NCBI GenBank assembly: GCA_027365515.1
Contig: DAHXMK010000371.1
Coordinates: 1-19,715, forward strand
Direction: 5' to 3'
DNA: 19,715 nt
Origin: Candidatus Aminicenantota bacterium
GTDB taxonomy: Bacteria; Acidobacteriota; UBA4820; DSQY01
The number at the start of each line of letters is the position of its first letter. The stretch's first letter is position 1. Position numbers and translations under genes: made by a program. This document shows positions 1-6,099 of the stretch, one piece after another. Below the pieces are notes generated by a model. The model had not been told where the DNA came from, searched no databases, and was given only the letters and a program-made list of their open reading frames with translations.

Positions 1-120
1 GCGAACCTCCGCGCCACGCTCCTTCAACCTGCGAACCAGGTCGCAAGCTTTGTAGATGGAGATGCCGGCGCTCACGCCCAGTGTCACTTTCCAACCAGAA
101 CCATCATTTTTCGCGGCCAT
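1..120 (-). CDS. coaBC: Phosphopantothenoylcysteine decarboxylase/ligase (CoaBC), N-terminal fragment
   Basis: This is the start of a minus-strand gene that runs off the left edge; only 40 codons are present. The visible protein begins MAAKNDGSGW and continues into a beta-strand, glycine loop and helix, with the core GVSAGISIYKACDLVRRLKE. That matches the opening Rossmann-like strand and loop of the flavoprotein (CoaC) half of CoaBC, usually GVTGGIAAYKA. The enzyme joins cysteine to phosphopantothenate and decarboxylates the product in coenzyme A synthesis. The start ATG (120-118) has a strong AGGAGG ribosome binding site at 130-125 and a promoter further upstream. The gene is divergent from the lipoate gene. 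Because only the N terminus is visible, another flavin-dependent decarboxylase of the same family (UbiX/Dfp) is possible. Confidence 0.7.
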   Translation of the reverse strand, partial: MAAKNDGSGWKVTLGVSAGISIYKACDLVRRLKERGAEVR

Positions 121-146
121 GGTCCCTCCTAAATCTCCCAGCGCCG

Positions 147-175
147 AAACTAGCACGCCTTCGCAATTAAGGCAA
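147..175 (-). promoter_or_regulatory. Sigma70-type promoter for coaBC
   Basis: Reading the minus strand, TTGCCT (175-170) and TAGTTT (152-147) are separated by exactly 17 bp. A TG dinucleotide one base before the -10 gives an extended -10 (TGCTAGTTT). Transcription would start near position 140, leaving a leader of about 20 nt that contains the AGGAGG of coaBC. The match is partial but the geometry is good. Confidence 0.5.
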
Positions 176-219
176 GGCCAAAGCAAAGACGATGGCAGGT
201 GGTAAGGAGGCACAAGCAA

Positions 220-282
220 ATGCAACACCCCGGCCGAATGGAATTGGAGGTCCAATATTGCCTTGCGAATCATCGAAATTAG
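220..282 (+). CDS. Possible 20-codon leader ORF upstream of the lipoate gene
   Basis: An ATG at 220 follows a textbook ribosome binding site (TAAGGAGG, 203-210, 9 nt spacing) and opens a 20-residue frame (MQHPGRMELE...) ending at TAG 280-282, 16 nt before the start of the lipoate gene. The downstream gene has only a distant AGAGG (281-285), so the best initiation signal in this leader belongs to the short ORF. It could be a leader peptide that couples or regulates translation of the next gene, or a chance frame. The peptide resembles nothing I recognise. Confidence 0.3.
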   Translation: MQHPGRMELEVQYCLANHRN

Positions 283-298
283 AGGTATCGTCTGACCA

Positions 299-1054
299 AT
301 GGAAGATGGCCTCCTCTATTATTCCGGCTGGACGTTAGAAGCGAAAGTCGCCCTTGCTTTCGAGGAGGAGCAGCTCGCGACGGCGGCCCAGGGCAGCCCT
401 GTCCTAGTTTGCAGCTCATGGGAACGCCCCGTTATGGTCATCGGTTACGGCCAGGCAGCGGAGTCGGTCAGTCTTCCAGCCTGCCAGCGCCTGGCCATCC
501 CCGTGCTCAGGCGCATCACGGGGGGGACCGGCGTCCTTCACCATCAGGCCATCTCGATTTCGCTGGCCCTTCCTTCAAGCCACCCTTGGGCAGCCACCAT
601 AAGCTCGCTCTACGACGGCTTCACGGAATCAATCCGGGCCGCTTTGTCAGGCAAGGGGCTCACCATTGAAAGAGGCCATGGCCACGGAGGCGGTCCTCGC
701 GAAAGGTCGCCGATCTGTTTCGAGGATCAGCTTACAGAAAGCTTGCTGACGGGAGGCAGGAAGGTCCTTGGCTGCGCCCAGGCCCGAAGAAACCGGTCGG
801 TGCTAGTGCACGGCACGCTGCTGTTGGGGCTTGACGCCAAGCTTCAAGCCGCCGCCTTCGGAGTCGAAGAGGAGCGCATAATCAATGCAATGGCTCCTTT
901 GCCGCCCGAATGTTCCGCCTCGGCAGAAAACGACATCGCGCGCCGCCTCGCCGAAGGCGCCGGGTTCCCCCTTGTCAAGGCGGAGCCCCCCAAAACCGTT
1001 TCTGCGGAGTACCTGGCCAGGTATTCCACGCGCCGCTGGGCTTTGCTTCCTTAA
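299..1054 (+). CDS. Lipoate-protein ligase A / octanoyltransferase (LipM-like) family protein
   Basis: The protein has 251 residues of the BPL/LplA/LipB fold, which attaches lipoate or octanoate to the lysine of E2 or GcvH lipoyl domains. Visible family motifs are RRITGGTGVLHH (71-82), equivalent to the RRxxGGG(x)VxH substrate loop; CFED (140-143); GGRKVLGCAQ (152-161) with the conserved lysine K155; and HG (171-172). The Cys at 140 lies where LipM-type octanoyltransferases have their acyl-accepting cysteine, so this may be an octanoyl-ACP transferase and not an ATP-dependent ligase. Its substrate preference cannot be read from sequence. ATG 299 is the first start after an in-frame TGA (293-295), and its ribosome binding site is poor. 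It lies 94 nt upstream of the PDH operon, whose E2 carries the target lipoyl domain. Confidence 0.85.
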   Translation: MEDGLLYYSGWTLEAKVALAFEEEQLATAAQGSPVLVCSSWERPVMVIGYGQAAESVSLPACQRLAIPVLRRITGGTGVLHHQAISISLALPSSHPWAATISSLYDGFTESIRAALSGKGLTIERGHGHGGGPRERSPICFEDQLTESLLTGGRKVLGCAQARRNRSVLVHGTLLLGLDAKLQAAAFGVEEERIINAMAPLPPECSASAENDIARRLAEGAGFPLVKAEPPKTVSAEYLARYSTRRWALLP

Positions 1055-1076
1055 CAGTCCGGACCTCGCGGGAATC

Positions 1077-1103
1077 TTGCCACGTTTCCAGTGTTATTAA
1101 AAT
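1077..1103 (+). promoter_or_regulatory. Weak candidate promoter for the pdh operon
   Basis: TTGCCA (1077-1082) and TAAAAT (1098-1103) lie in the gap between the lipoate gene and pdhA, with a 15-bp spacer that is shorter than ideal. If used, transcription would start near 1110, inside the run of six G at 1107-1112. Read-through from the upstream gene is an alternative. Confidence 0.3.
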
Positions 1104-1106
1104 CAT

Positions 1107-1126
1107 GGGGGGCGCCACCCCCCCCC
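1107..1126 (+). promoter_or_regulatory. G6/C9 inverted repeat in the pdh leader
   Basis: Six G (1107-1112), a five-base loop (CGCCA) and nine C (1118-1126) form a potential six-pair all-GC hairpin that ends 22 nt before the pdhA start codon. There is no T-run after it, so it is not a classical intrinsic terminator. The ribosome binding site AAGGAG (1139-1144) lies just downstream, outside the stem. It may shape mRNA stability or initiation, or it may be a slippage-prone tract. Confidence 0.4.
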
Positions 1127-1148
1127 GGAATCGAGCAAAGGAGAAACA

Positions 1149-2222
1149 ATGCCGGTTACGATAATTCACGAGGCAAGGACGGAGAGGCTGGAAATCCTCG
1201 ACAAGGATGGAAAGGCCGACGAGGCGCTGCTTCCAAAGCTTTCAAGCGAGGAGATGACCGGCCTTTACAAGCTTATGGCAAGAATGCGCCGCTTCGACGA
1301 AAAGGCGCTCGCCCTCCAGCGCCAGGGACGGATGGGGACCTGGGGCTCCATCCGCGGCCAGGAGGCGTGCCAGGCCGGGCTGGCCGTCAACCTGCTGAAG
1401 GAGGATTGGCTCGCTCCCTCTTTCAGGGAGCACGGCGTCATGATTTCGCGGGGCATACCGATGCGCCAAGTGTACGCGATCTGGCGCGGAGACGAGAGGG
1501 GGCACCATTTTCCGGAAGGGGTGAACTGCCTTCCCGTCTCCATCCCCGTGGCCAGCCAGCTTCTTCACGCGGCTGGGCTCGGCCTCGGCCTGAAGCTGCG
1601 CGGCGAAAATAGGGCGGTGGCCGTCGGCTTCGCTGGCGACGGCGCCTCGTCTGAAGGCGACTTTCACGAGGCGCTGAACTTCGGGGGCGTCTTCAAATCG
1701 AGAACTCTCTTCTTCATTCAGAACAACCAGTGGGCGATCTCGGTTCCTTTCCACAAACAGACGGCTGCGAAAACCATAGCGCAGCGCGCCCACGGCTACG
1801 GCATTCCGGGAATGCAGGTTGACGGAAACGACGTCCTGGCAGTATATGTCGCCGCCAAGAAGGCCCTTGAGCACGTCAGGTCCGGTGATGGCCCGTACCT
1901 CCTCGAATGTCTTACCTACCGGATGGAAAACCACACCACGGCGGACGACGCTACGCGCTACCGGCTCGCCGACGAGCTTGCCTACTGGAAAGAACGCGAT
2001 CCCATTGACAGGATGCGCGCATTTCTTGTTTCCAGCAAGCTATGGGATGACGGGAAGGAGCGGGCCCTGCTCGAAGAGGTTTCCGCCGAGGTTGAAGCCG
2101 AGGTGAAAGCCTTCGAGGCCCAGCCTCCGGCTCCGACCACCGACATCGTTGACTTCATGTACAAAGAGCGGCCTTGGTATTTGGAGGAGCAACGCGCTGT
2201 GCTCGCAAAGGAGAGTCGCTGA
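1149..2222 (+). CDS. pdhA: Pyruvate dehydrogenase E1 component, alpha subunit
   Basis: The gene encodes a 357-residue thiamine-diphosphate-dependent subunit that decarboxylates pyruvate (or a branched 2-oxoacid) and transfers the acyl group to lipoyl-E2. The thiamine diphosphate/Mg motif GDGASSEGDFHEALNF starts at G163 and closes with the NN at 192-193. HTTADDATRYR (262-272) is the usual E1-alpha active-site loop. Length and layout match the heterotetrameric Bacillus-type E1-alpha, and the separate beta gene follows directly. Start: ATG 1149 with AAGGAGA just upstream. The stop TGA (2220-2222) shares its last base with the pdhB start (TGATG), which implies translational coupling. Pyruvate is favoured over branched-chain substrates by analogy only; sequence inspection cannot exclude the latter. 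Confidence 0.92.
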   Translation: MPVTIIHEARTERLEILDKDGKADEALLPKLSSEEMTGLYKLMARMRRFDEKALALQRQGRMGTWGSIRGQEACQAGLAVNLLKEDWLAPSFREHGVMISRGIPMRQVYAIWRGDERGHHFPEGVNCLPVSIPVASQLLHAAGLGLGLKLRGENRAVAVGFAGDGASSEGDFHEALNFGGVFKSRTLFFIQNNQWAISVPFHKQTAAKTIAQRAHGYGIPGMQVDGNDVLAVYVAAKKALEHVRSGDGPYLLECLTYRMENHTTADDATRYRLADELAYWKERDPIDRMRAFLVSSKLWDDGKERALLEEVSAEVEAEVKAFEAQPPAPTTDIVDFMYKERPWYLEEQRAVLAKESR

Positions 2223-3232
2223 TGGTGGCCAAACAGACGGCGGCTGCCGAAAAGACCGAGAAGCTTACGCTGGCGCAGGCCGTGAACCGCGGGCTTGCAC
2301 AGGAGATGGAACGCGACCCCAGCGTCATCGTGATGGGCGAGGACGTCGGAGCGGACGGCGGCGTCTTCAGGGTGACGGAAGGGCTATTGGAGAAATTCGG
2401 CCCTAACCGAGTGATGGACACCCCCCTCGCGGAAAGCGCGATCGTCGGCGCCGCCGTCGGCTTGGCCGTCGCGGGCTTCCGCCCCGTATGCGAGATTCAG
2501 TTCACCGGATTCGTCTACCCGGCGCTGAACCAGCTTTTCGCTCACGTGGCCAGGTACAGGAACAGGAGCCGCGGCAAGTACCCACTTCCAATCGTCGTAA
2601 GAATGCCGTACGGCGGCGGCATCCATCCCCCCGAGCACCATTCCGAAAGCTACGAGGCGCTCTTCGCCCACACGCCGGGGCTCAAGGTGGTCATCCCCTC
2701 GACTCCCGCCGACGCAAAAGGGCTTATCGCATCGGCCATCAGAGACGAGGACCCGGTAATCTTCATGGAGCCAAAGCGTATTTACAGGGCTTTCAGGGAG
2801 GAGGTCTCCGTGGAGCCTTACGCCCTCCCCATTGGAGAAGCGAAGATCGTCTGCGAAGGAAGGGACGTGACCATCGTCGCCTACGGAGCCATGATCAAGG
2901 TGGCCATGGAGGCGCAGGAGATGCTGGAGCGGCAAGGGGTCTCGGCCGAGGTGATTGACCTCCGCACGATAAACCCGCTCGACATCAACGCGGTTCTGCG
3001 CTCGGCCGAGAAGATTGGCCGCGTGGTGGTCGTTCACGAAGCGCCAAGGAATGTTGGGGTCGGCGCCGAGATCGCGGCGCTGGTTCAAGAGAGGGCGATG
3101 CTCTCGCTCCTTGCCCCGGTCGAGAGGGTATGCGGCTTCGACGCCGTCTTTCCGTTCCCGCGCCTCGAGGAGCACTACCTTCCAACGAAGGAGCGCGTCA
3201 TGGAAGCGGTCCAGAAGACGCTCGGCTTTTAG
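2222..3232 (+). CDS. pdhB: Pyruvate dehydrogenase E1 component, beta subunit
   Basis: The 336-residue protein matches the transketolase pyrimidine-binding and C-terminal domains of E1-beta: VIVMGEDVGADGGVFRVTEGL near the N terminus, DTPLAESAIVGAAVGLA, then RMPYGGGIHPPEHHSES with the conserved histidine pair, and a C-terminal domain with EVIDLRTINPLD. It forms the alpha2beta2 E1 with pdhA. ATG 2222 is chosen because AGGAG (2208-2212) lies just upstream and the codon overlaps the pdhA stop; an in-frame start at 2174 would lie inside pdhA and lacks such support. Nine bases separate it from pdhC. Confidence 0.92.
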   Translation: MVAKQTAAAEKTEKLTLAQAVNRGLAQEMERDPSVIVMGEDVGADGGVFRVTEGLLEKFGPNRVMDTPLAESAIVGAAVGLAVAGFRPVCEIQFTGFVYPALNQLFAHVARYRNRSRGKYPLPIVVRMPYGGGIHPPEHHSESYEALFAHTPGLKVVIPSTPADAKGLIASAIRDEDPVIFMEPKRIYRAFREEVSVEPYALPIGEAKIVCEGRDVTIVAYGAMIKVAMEAQEMLERQGVSAEVIDLRTINPLDINAVLRSAEKIGRVVVVHEAPRNVGVGAEIAALVQERAMLSLLAPVERVCGFDAVFPFPRLEEHYLPTKERVMEAVQKTLGF

Positions 3233-3241
3233 GGGGAGCAG

Positions 3242-4492
3242 ATGGCCTTTGATTTCAAGTTTCCCGATGTCGGTGAAGGGATTCACGAAGGGCGGATAGT
3301 CGAGTGGCTGGTCAAGGAGGGCGACGCCGTTGCCGTTGACGAGCCGTTCGTTAAAGTGGAGACGGACAAGGCGGTCGTTGACCTGCCGTCTCCGGTCGCC
3401 GGCGTCGTTCTGAAGCTTTTCTTCAAGGCCGGAGATACCATACACGTCGGCGACGTGATAGCAGCTTTCGGCGAGAAGGGCGAGAAACCATCCGCTTCAA
3501 ATGCAAAGGCGCCGCAAGCCGTGTCTCCTGCAAATCAGAGGGAGGCCGTGACCTCCACTGAGCCCAAGCCATCGGCTCCCGCCGCGCGCCCGCTCGCGAC
3601 GCCCCACACGCGAGCGCTGGCAAGAAAGTTAGGCGTGGACCTATCGGCGGTCGCCCCCACCGGCCACCATGGCAGAATCACCGACGACGACGTCGAGCGC
3701 TCAGCGCGAGGCGGCGTTAGCGCAAAGCCCGCGCCCATTTCCGCGCCGCCGCTTTCAACGGCGGCCCCCGCGCCGATAATCACGGGCGACGGCGAGGTGG
3801 ATCGCGTCAGCGTCAGCCACTTGAGAAAAGTGATAGCCGAGGCGATGGCCCTTTCGAAGCGAACGGCGGCCCACGTGACCCACGTTGACGAGGCCGACGT
3901 CACCGAATTGATGGAGCTTTACTCCAAGGCCAAACCGGCCATCGAAGCTGATGGCGTCAAGTTCTCCATCCTTCCATATTTTGTCAAGGCGGCGATCGCG
4001 GCCTTGAAGTCCCACCCTCTGCTCAACTCCAGCTATGACGAGAAAAACGAGCAGCTCATAATCAAGAAGTTTTACAACATCGGCATCGCGGTGGACACGC
4101 CGGAGGGGCTGGTCGTCCCCGTCGTAAAGAACGCGGACCGGAAAGAGATGACGGAGATTGCACGCGAGGTCTCGGACCTGGCGGCGCGCGCGAGAGAGAG
4201 AAAGCTGGGCCTCGAGGAGATCCGCGGCGCGTCGTTCACGATAACCAACATCGGCCCGATAGGCGGCCTCTTCGCCACCCCAATCATCCACCAGCCGGAG
4301 ATGGCGATACTCGGCCTTCATACGATCAAGGAGCGCCCGGCGGTCGTTGGCGGCCAGATAGCCATTCGCAAGATAATGTACCTTTCGGTCTCTTTCGACC
4401 ACAGGTTCGTTGACGGCGCCGAGGCGGCGCGCTTCATGGCCGATCTCGTACGCCTCGTGGAAAACCCGTTCCTGCTCATGGCAAAGATATAG
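3242..4492 (+). CDS. pdhC: Dihydrolipoamide acetyltransferase, E2 component of 2-oxoacid dehydrogenase
   Basis: The 416-residue protein has the complete E2 architecture. It has one N-terminal lipoyl domain (about 1-80) with the lipoyl lysine K43 in ETDKAVVD; an Ala/Pro-rich linker; a peripheral subunit-binding domain (about 119-153, TPHTRALARKLGVDLSAVAPTG); a second linker; and the acyltransferase core from about 185. The catalytic DHRFVDG places H387 and D391. It accepts the acyl group from E1, passes it to CoA, and forms the scaffold of the complex. A single lipoyl domain is common. The ribosome binding site is AGGGGGAG right after the pdhB stop. K43 would be modified by the lipoate-transfer enzyme encoded just upstream of the operon. 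Confidence 0.93.
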   Translation: MAFDFKFPDVGEGIHEGRIVEWLVKEGDAVAVDEPFVKVETDKAVVDLPSPVAGVVLKLFFKAGDTIHVGDVIAAFGEKGEKPSASNAKAPQAVSPANQREAVTSTEPKPSAPAARPLATPHTRALARKLGVDLSAVAPTGHHGRITDDDVERSARGGVSAKPAPISAPPLSTAAPAPIITGDGEVDRVSVSHLRKVIAEAMALSKRTAAHVTHVDEADVTELMELYSKAKPAIEADGVKFSILPYFVKAAIAALKSHPLLNSSYDEKNEQLIIKKFYNIGIAVDTPEGLVVPVVKNADRKEMTEIAREVSDLAARARERKLGLEEIRGASFTITNIGPIGGLFATPIIHQPEMAILGLHTIKERPAVVGGQIAIRKIMYLSVSFDHRFVDGAEAARFMADLVRLVENPFLLMAKI

Positions 4493-4505
4493 GAGGGGGA
4501 AGCTG

Positions 4506-5930
4506 ATGGTCGTAGGATCGGTTGCGAAGGGATGTCAGGTCGTAGTGGTCGGCGCCGGCCCCGGCGGGTACCTGGCCGCAATCCGCCTGGCGCAGCTCAA
4601 GAAGGACGTGATCCTTGTCGAAAGCTCCCCATCTCTCGGCGGCGTCTGCCTGAACGAGGGGTGCATACCCAGCAAGGCGCTGATCCACGCCGCGGATTTG
4701 ATAGAGAACGCGAAAAACGCCGGAACGATGGGCCTCTCGATTAAAGTCGAAAGCGTTGACATGGAAAAGCTCGCAGCATGGAAAGATGCCATCGTCAAGA
4801 AATTGACCGGCGGCGTCAAGATGCTGGCGGCCAGCAACGGCGCCGAGGTCATCCACGGAAAGGCGAAGTTCCTCTCCAATAGAAAACTGGAGGTTCAGGG
4901 GGAATCCGGCGCGCAGTTGATAGAGTTCGAGCAGGCTGTCATCGCGACTGGGTCGCTGCCCTTCTTCCCCCCGGGCATGGAGCCCGACGGCCAGCACGTG
5001 ATCGGGGCGCGGGAAGCCCTCTCCCTGAACGAAGTGCCGAAGCGCCTAGTGGTCATAGGCGGAGGCTACATAGGCCTCGAACTCGGAACGGTTTACGCGA
5101 AGCTCGGTTCCGACGTTGATCTCATCGAGTTTTTCCCGAAGCTCCTCTCCCAGCACGACCCCGAGGTCGGCGAGGCGCTCACGAGGAGAATAAAGAGCCT
5201 CGGCGTCAAGCTCCACCTCGGTTCGAAGGCGACGAAGATCGAGCGGGGCCCGACAACCAGAGTCACAATCGAGGACAACGAGGGGAAGGAGTCGGTTCTC
5301 GAAGCGGACAAGGTCCTCATTTCGATTGGACGCCTCCCCGCCACGCGGGAACTGGGCCTAAAGGAAGCCGGAGTGCAGGCCGACGCCAAGGGCTTCATCA
5401 AAGTGGACTCGCGAATGGAAACCAGCGCGCCCGGCATCTTCGCGGTGGGCGACGTCGTGGGCGGGCCGCTCCTTGCGCACAAGGCTTACAGGGAAGCAAA
5501 AGTTGCCGCCGAGGTGATCGCGAAAAGGCCGTCGGCCTTCGACAACGTTGTCATTCCCGCCGTCATCTACACCGACCCGGAGATAGCGTGGGCGGGACTT
5601 TCGGAGGCCGAGGCAAAACAGCAAGGCTACGAGGTCGTCACGGGCACATTCCCCTTCAAAGCCTCCGGGCGCGCCATGACGCTTAACGCCGCGGAGGGGT
5701 TTGTCAAGACCGTCGCCGATGCCAAGACGAAGCGCATCCTAGGCGTCCACATCGTCGGGGCCGAAGCGAGCGAGATGATCTCCGAGGCGGCGCTCGCCAT
5801 TGAGATGGGCGCTTTCCTCGACGACCTGGCACAGACGATTCACCCGCACCCTACGATGAGCGAAGGGCTCCTGGAATCGGTTGACGCCGCCCTCGGCGAA
5901 GCAATCCACGTCATCAACAAGGCGCGGTAA
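4506..5930 (+). CDS. lpdA: Dihydrolipoyl dehydrogenase, E3 component
   Basis: This 474-residue flavoprotein reoxidises dihydrolipoyl-E2 with NAD+. It shows the FAD-binding GAGPGG (16-21), the redox disulfide GGVCLNEGCIPSK (C48 and C53), the NAD-binding GGGYIGLELG (185-194), the second FAD motif with GDVVGG (315-320), and the C-terminal HPHPTMSE with catalytic pair H448/E453. There is no extra lipoyl domain. ATG 4506 follows a strong AGGAGGGGGA (4491-4500) placed directly after the pdhC stop; an upstream in-frame start at 4410 would lie inside pdhC and add 32 residues unlike the family. It is the last gene of the operon. No obvious intrinsic terminator follows. Confidence 0.95.
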   Translation: MVVGSVAKGCQVVVVGAGPGGYLAAIRLAQLKKDVILVESSPSLGGVCLNEGCIPSKALIHAADLIENAKNAGTMGLSIKVESVDMEKLAAWKDAIVKKLTGGVKMLAASNGAEVIHGKAKFLSNRKLEVQGESGAQLIEFEQAVIATGSLPFFPPGMEPDGQHVIGAREALSLNEVPKRLVVIGGGYIGLELGTVYAKLGSDVDLIEFFPKLLSQHDPEVGEALTRRIKSLGVKLHLGSKATKIERGPTTRVTIEDNEGKESVLEADKVLISIGRLPATRELGLKEAGVQADAKGFIKVDSRMETSAPGIFAVGDVVGGPLLAHKAYREAKVAAEVIAKRPSAFDNVVIPAVIYTDPEIAWAGLSEAEAKQQGYEVVTGTFPFKASGRAMTLNAAEGFVKTVADAKTKRILGVHIVGAEASEMISEAALAIEMGAFLDDLAQTIHPHPTMSEGLLESVDAALGEAIHVINKAR

Positions 5931-6050
5931 GTCACGATGTAATGGAGCTTCGCCGTCATTGGCACTCTCTGCTCATACTCAATTGCTCCGATAACAAGAC
6001 ACTTCGCGGCTTCTCGTCTTAGTTCCTCATATAAGATGATCTGTGGGCTA

Positions 6051-6079
6051 TTGAGCGGCGTGGCTAAATGGCGTAAAAT
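6051..6079 (+). promoter_or_regulatory. Sigma70-type promoter for ileS operon
   Basis: TTGAGC (6051-6056) and TAAAAT (6074-6079) are separated by exactly 17 bp. Transcription would start near 6086, leaving only about 14 nt before the GTG start and leaving no room for a T-box leader. The rest of the 169-bp gap (5931-6050) shows no gene, tRNA or terminator that I can recognise. Confidence 0.65.
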
Positions 6080-6099
6080 AAGGGTTTAAGGAGGTTTGC

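Noticed and set aside
2384..3445. 353-codon open frame on the minus strand across pdhB
   Set aside because: It is a shadow of the GC-rich pdhB frame; pdhB has clear E1-beta motifs and the antisense frame resembles nothing.
5931..6050. tRNA, riboswitch or terminator between lpdA and ileS
   Set aside because: No cloverleaf, no conserved riboswitch or T-box pieces and no stem followed by a T-run could be found.
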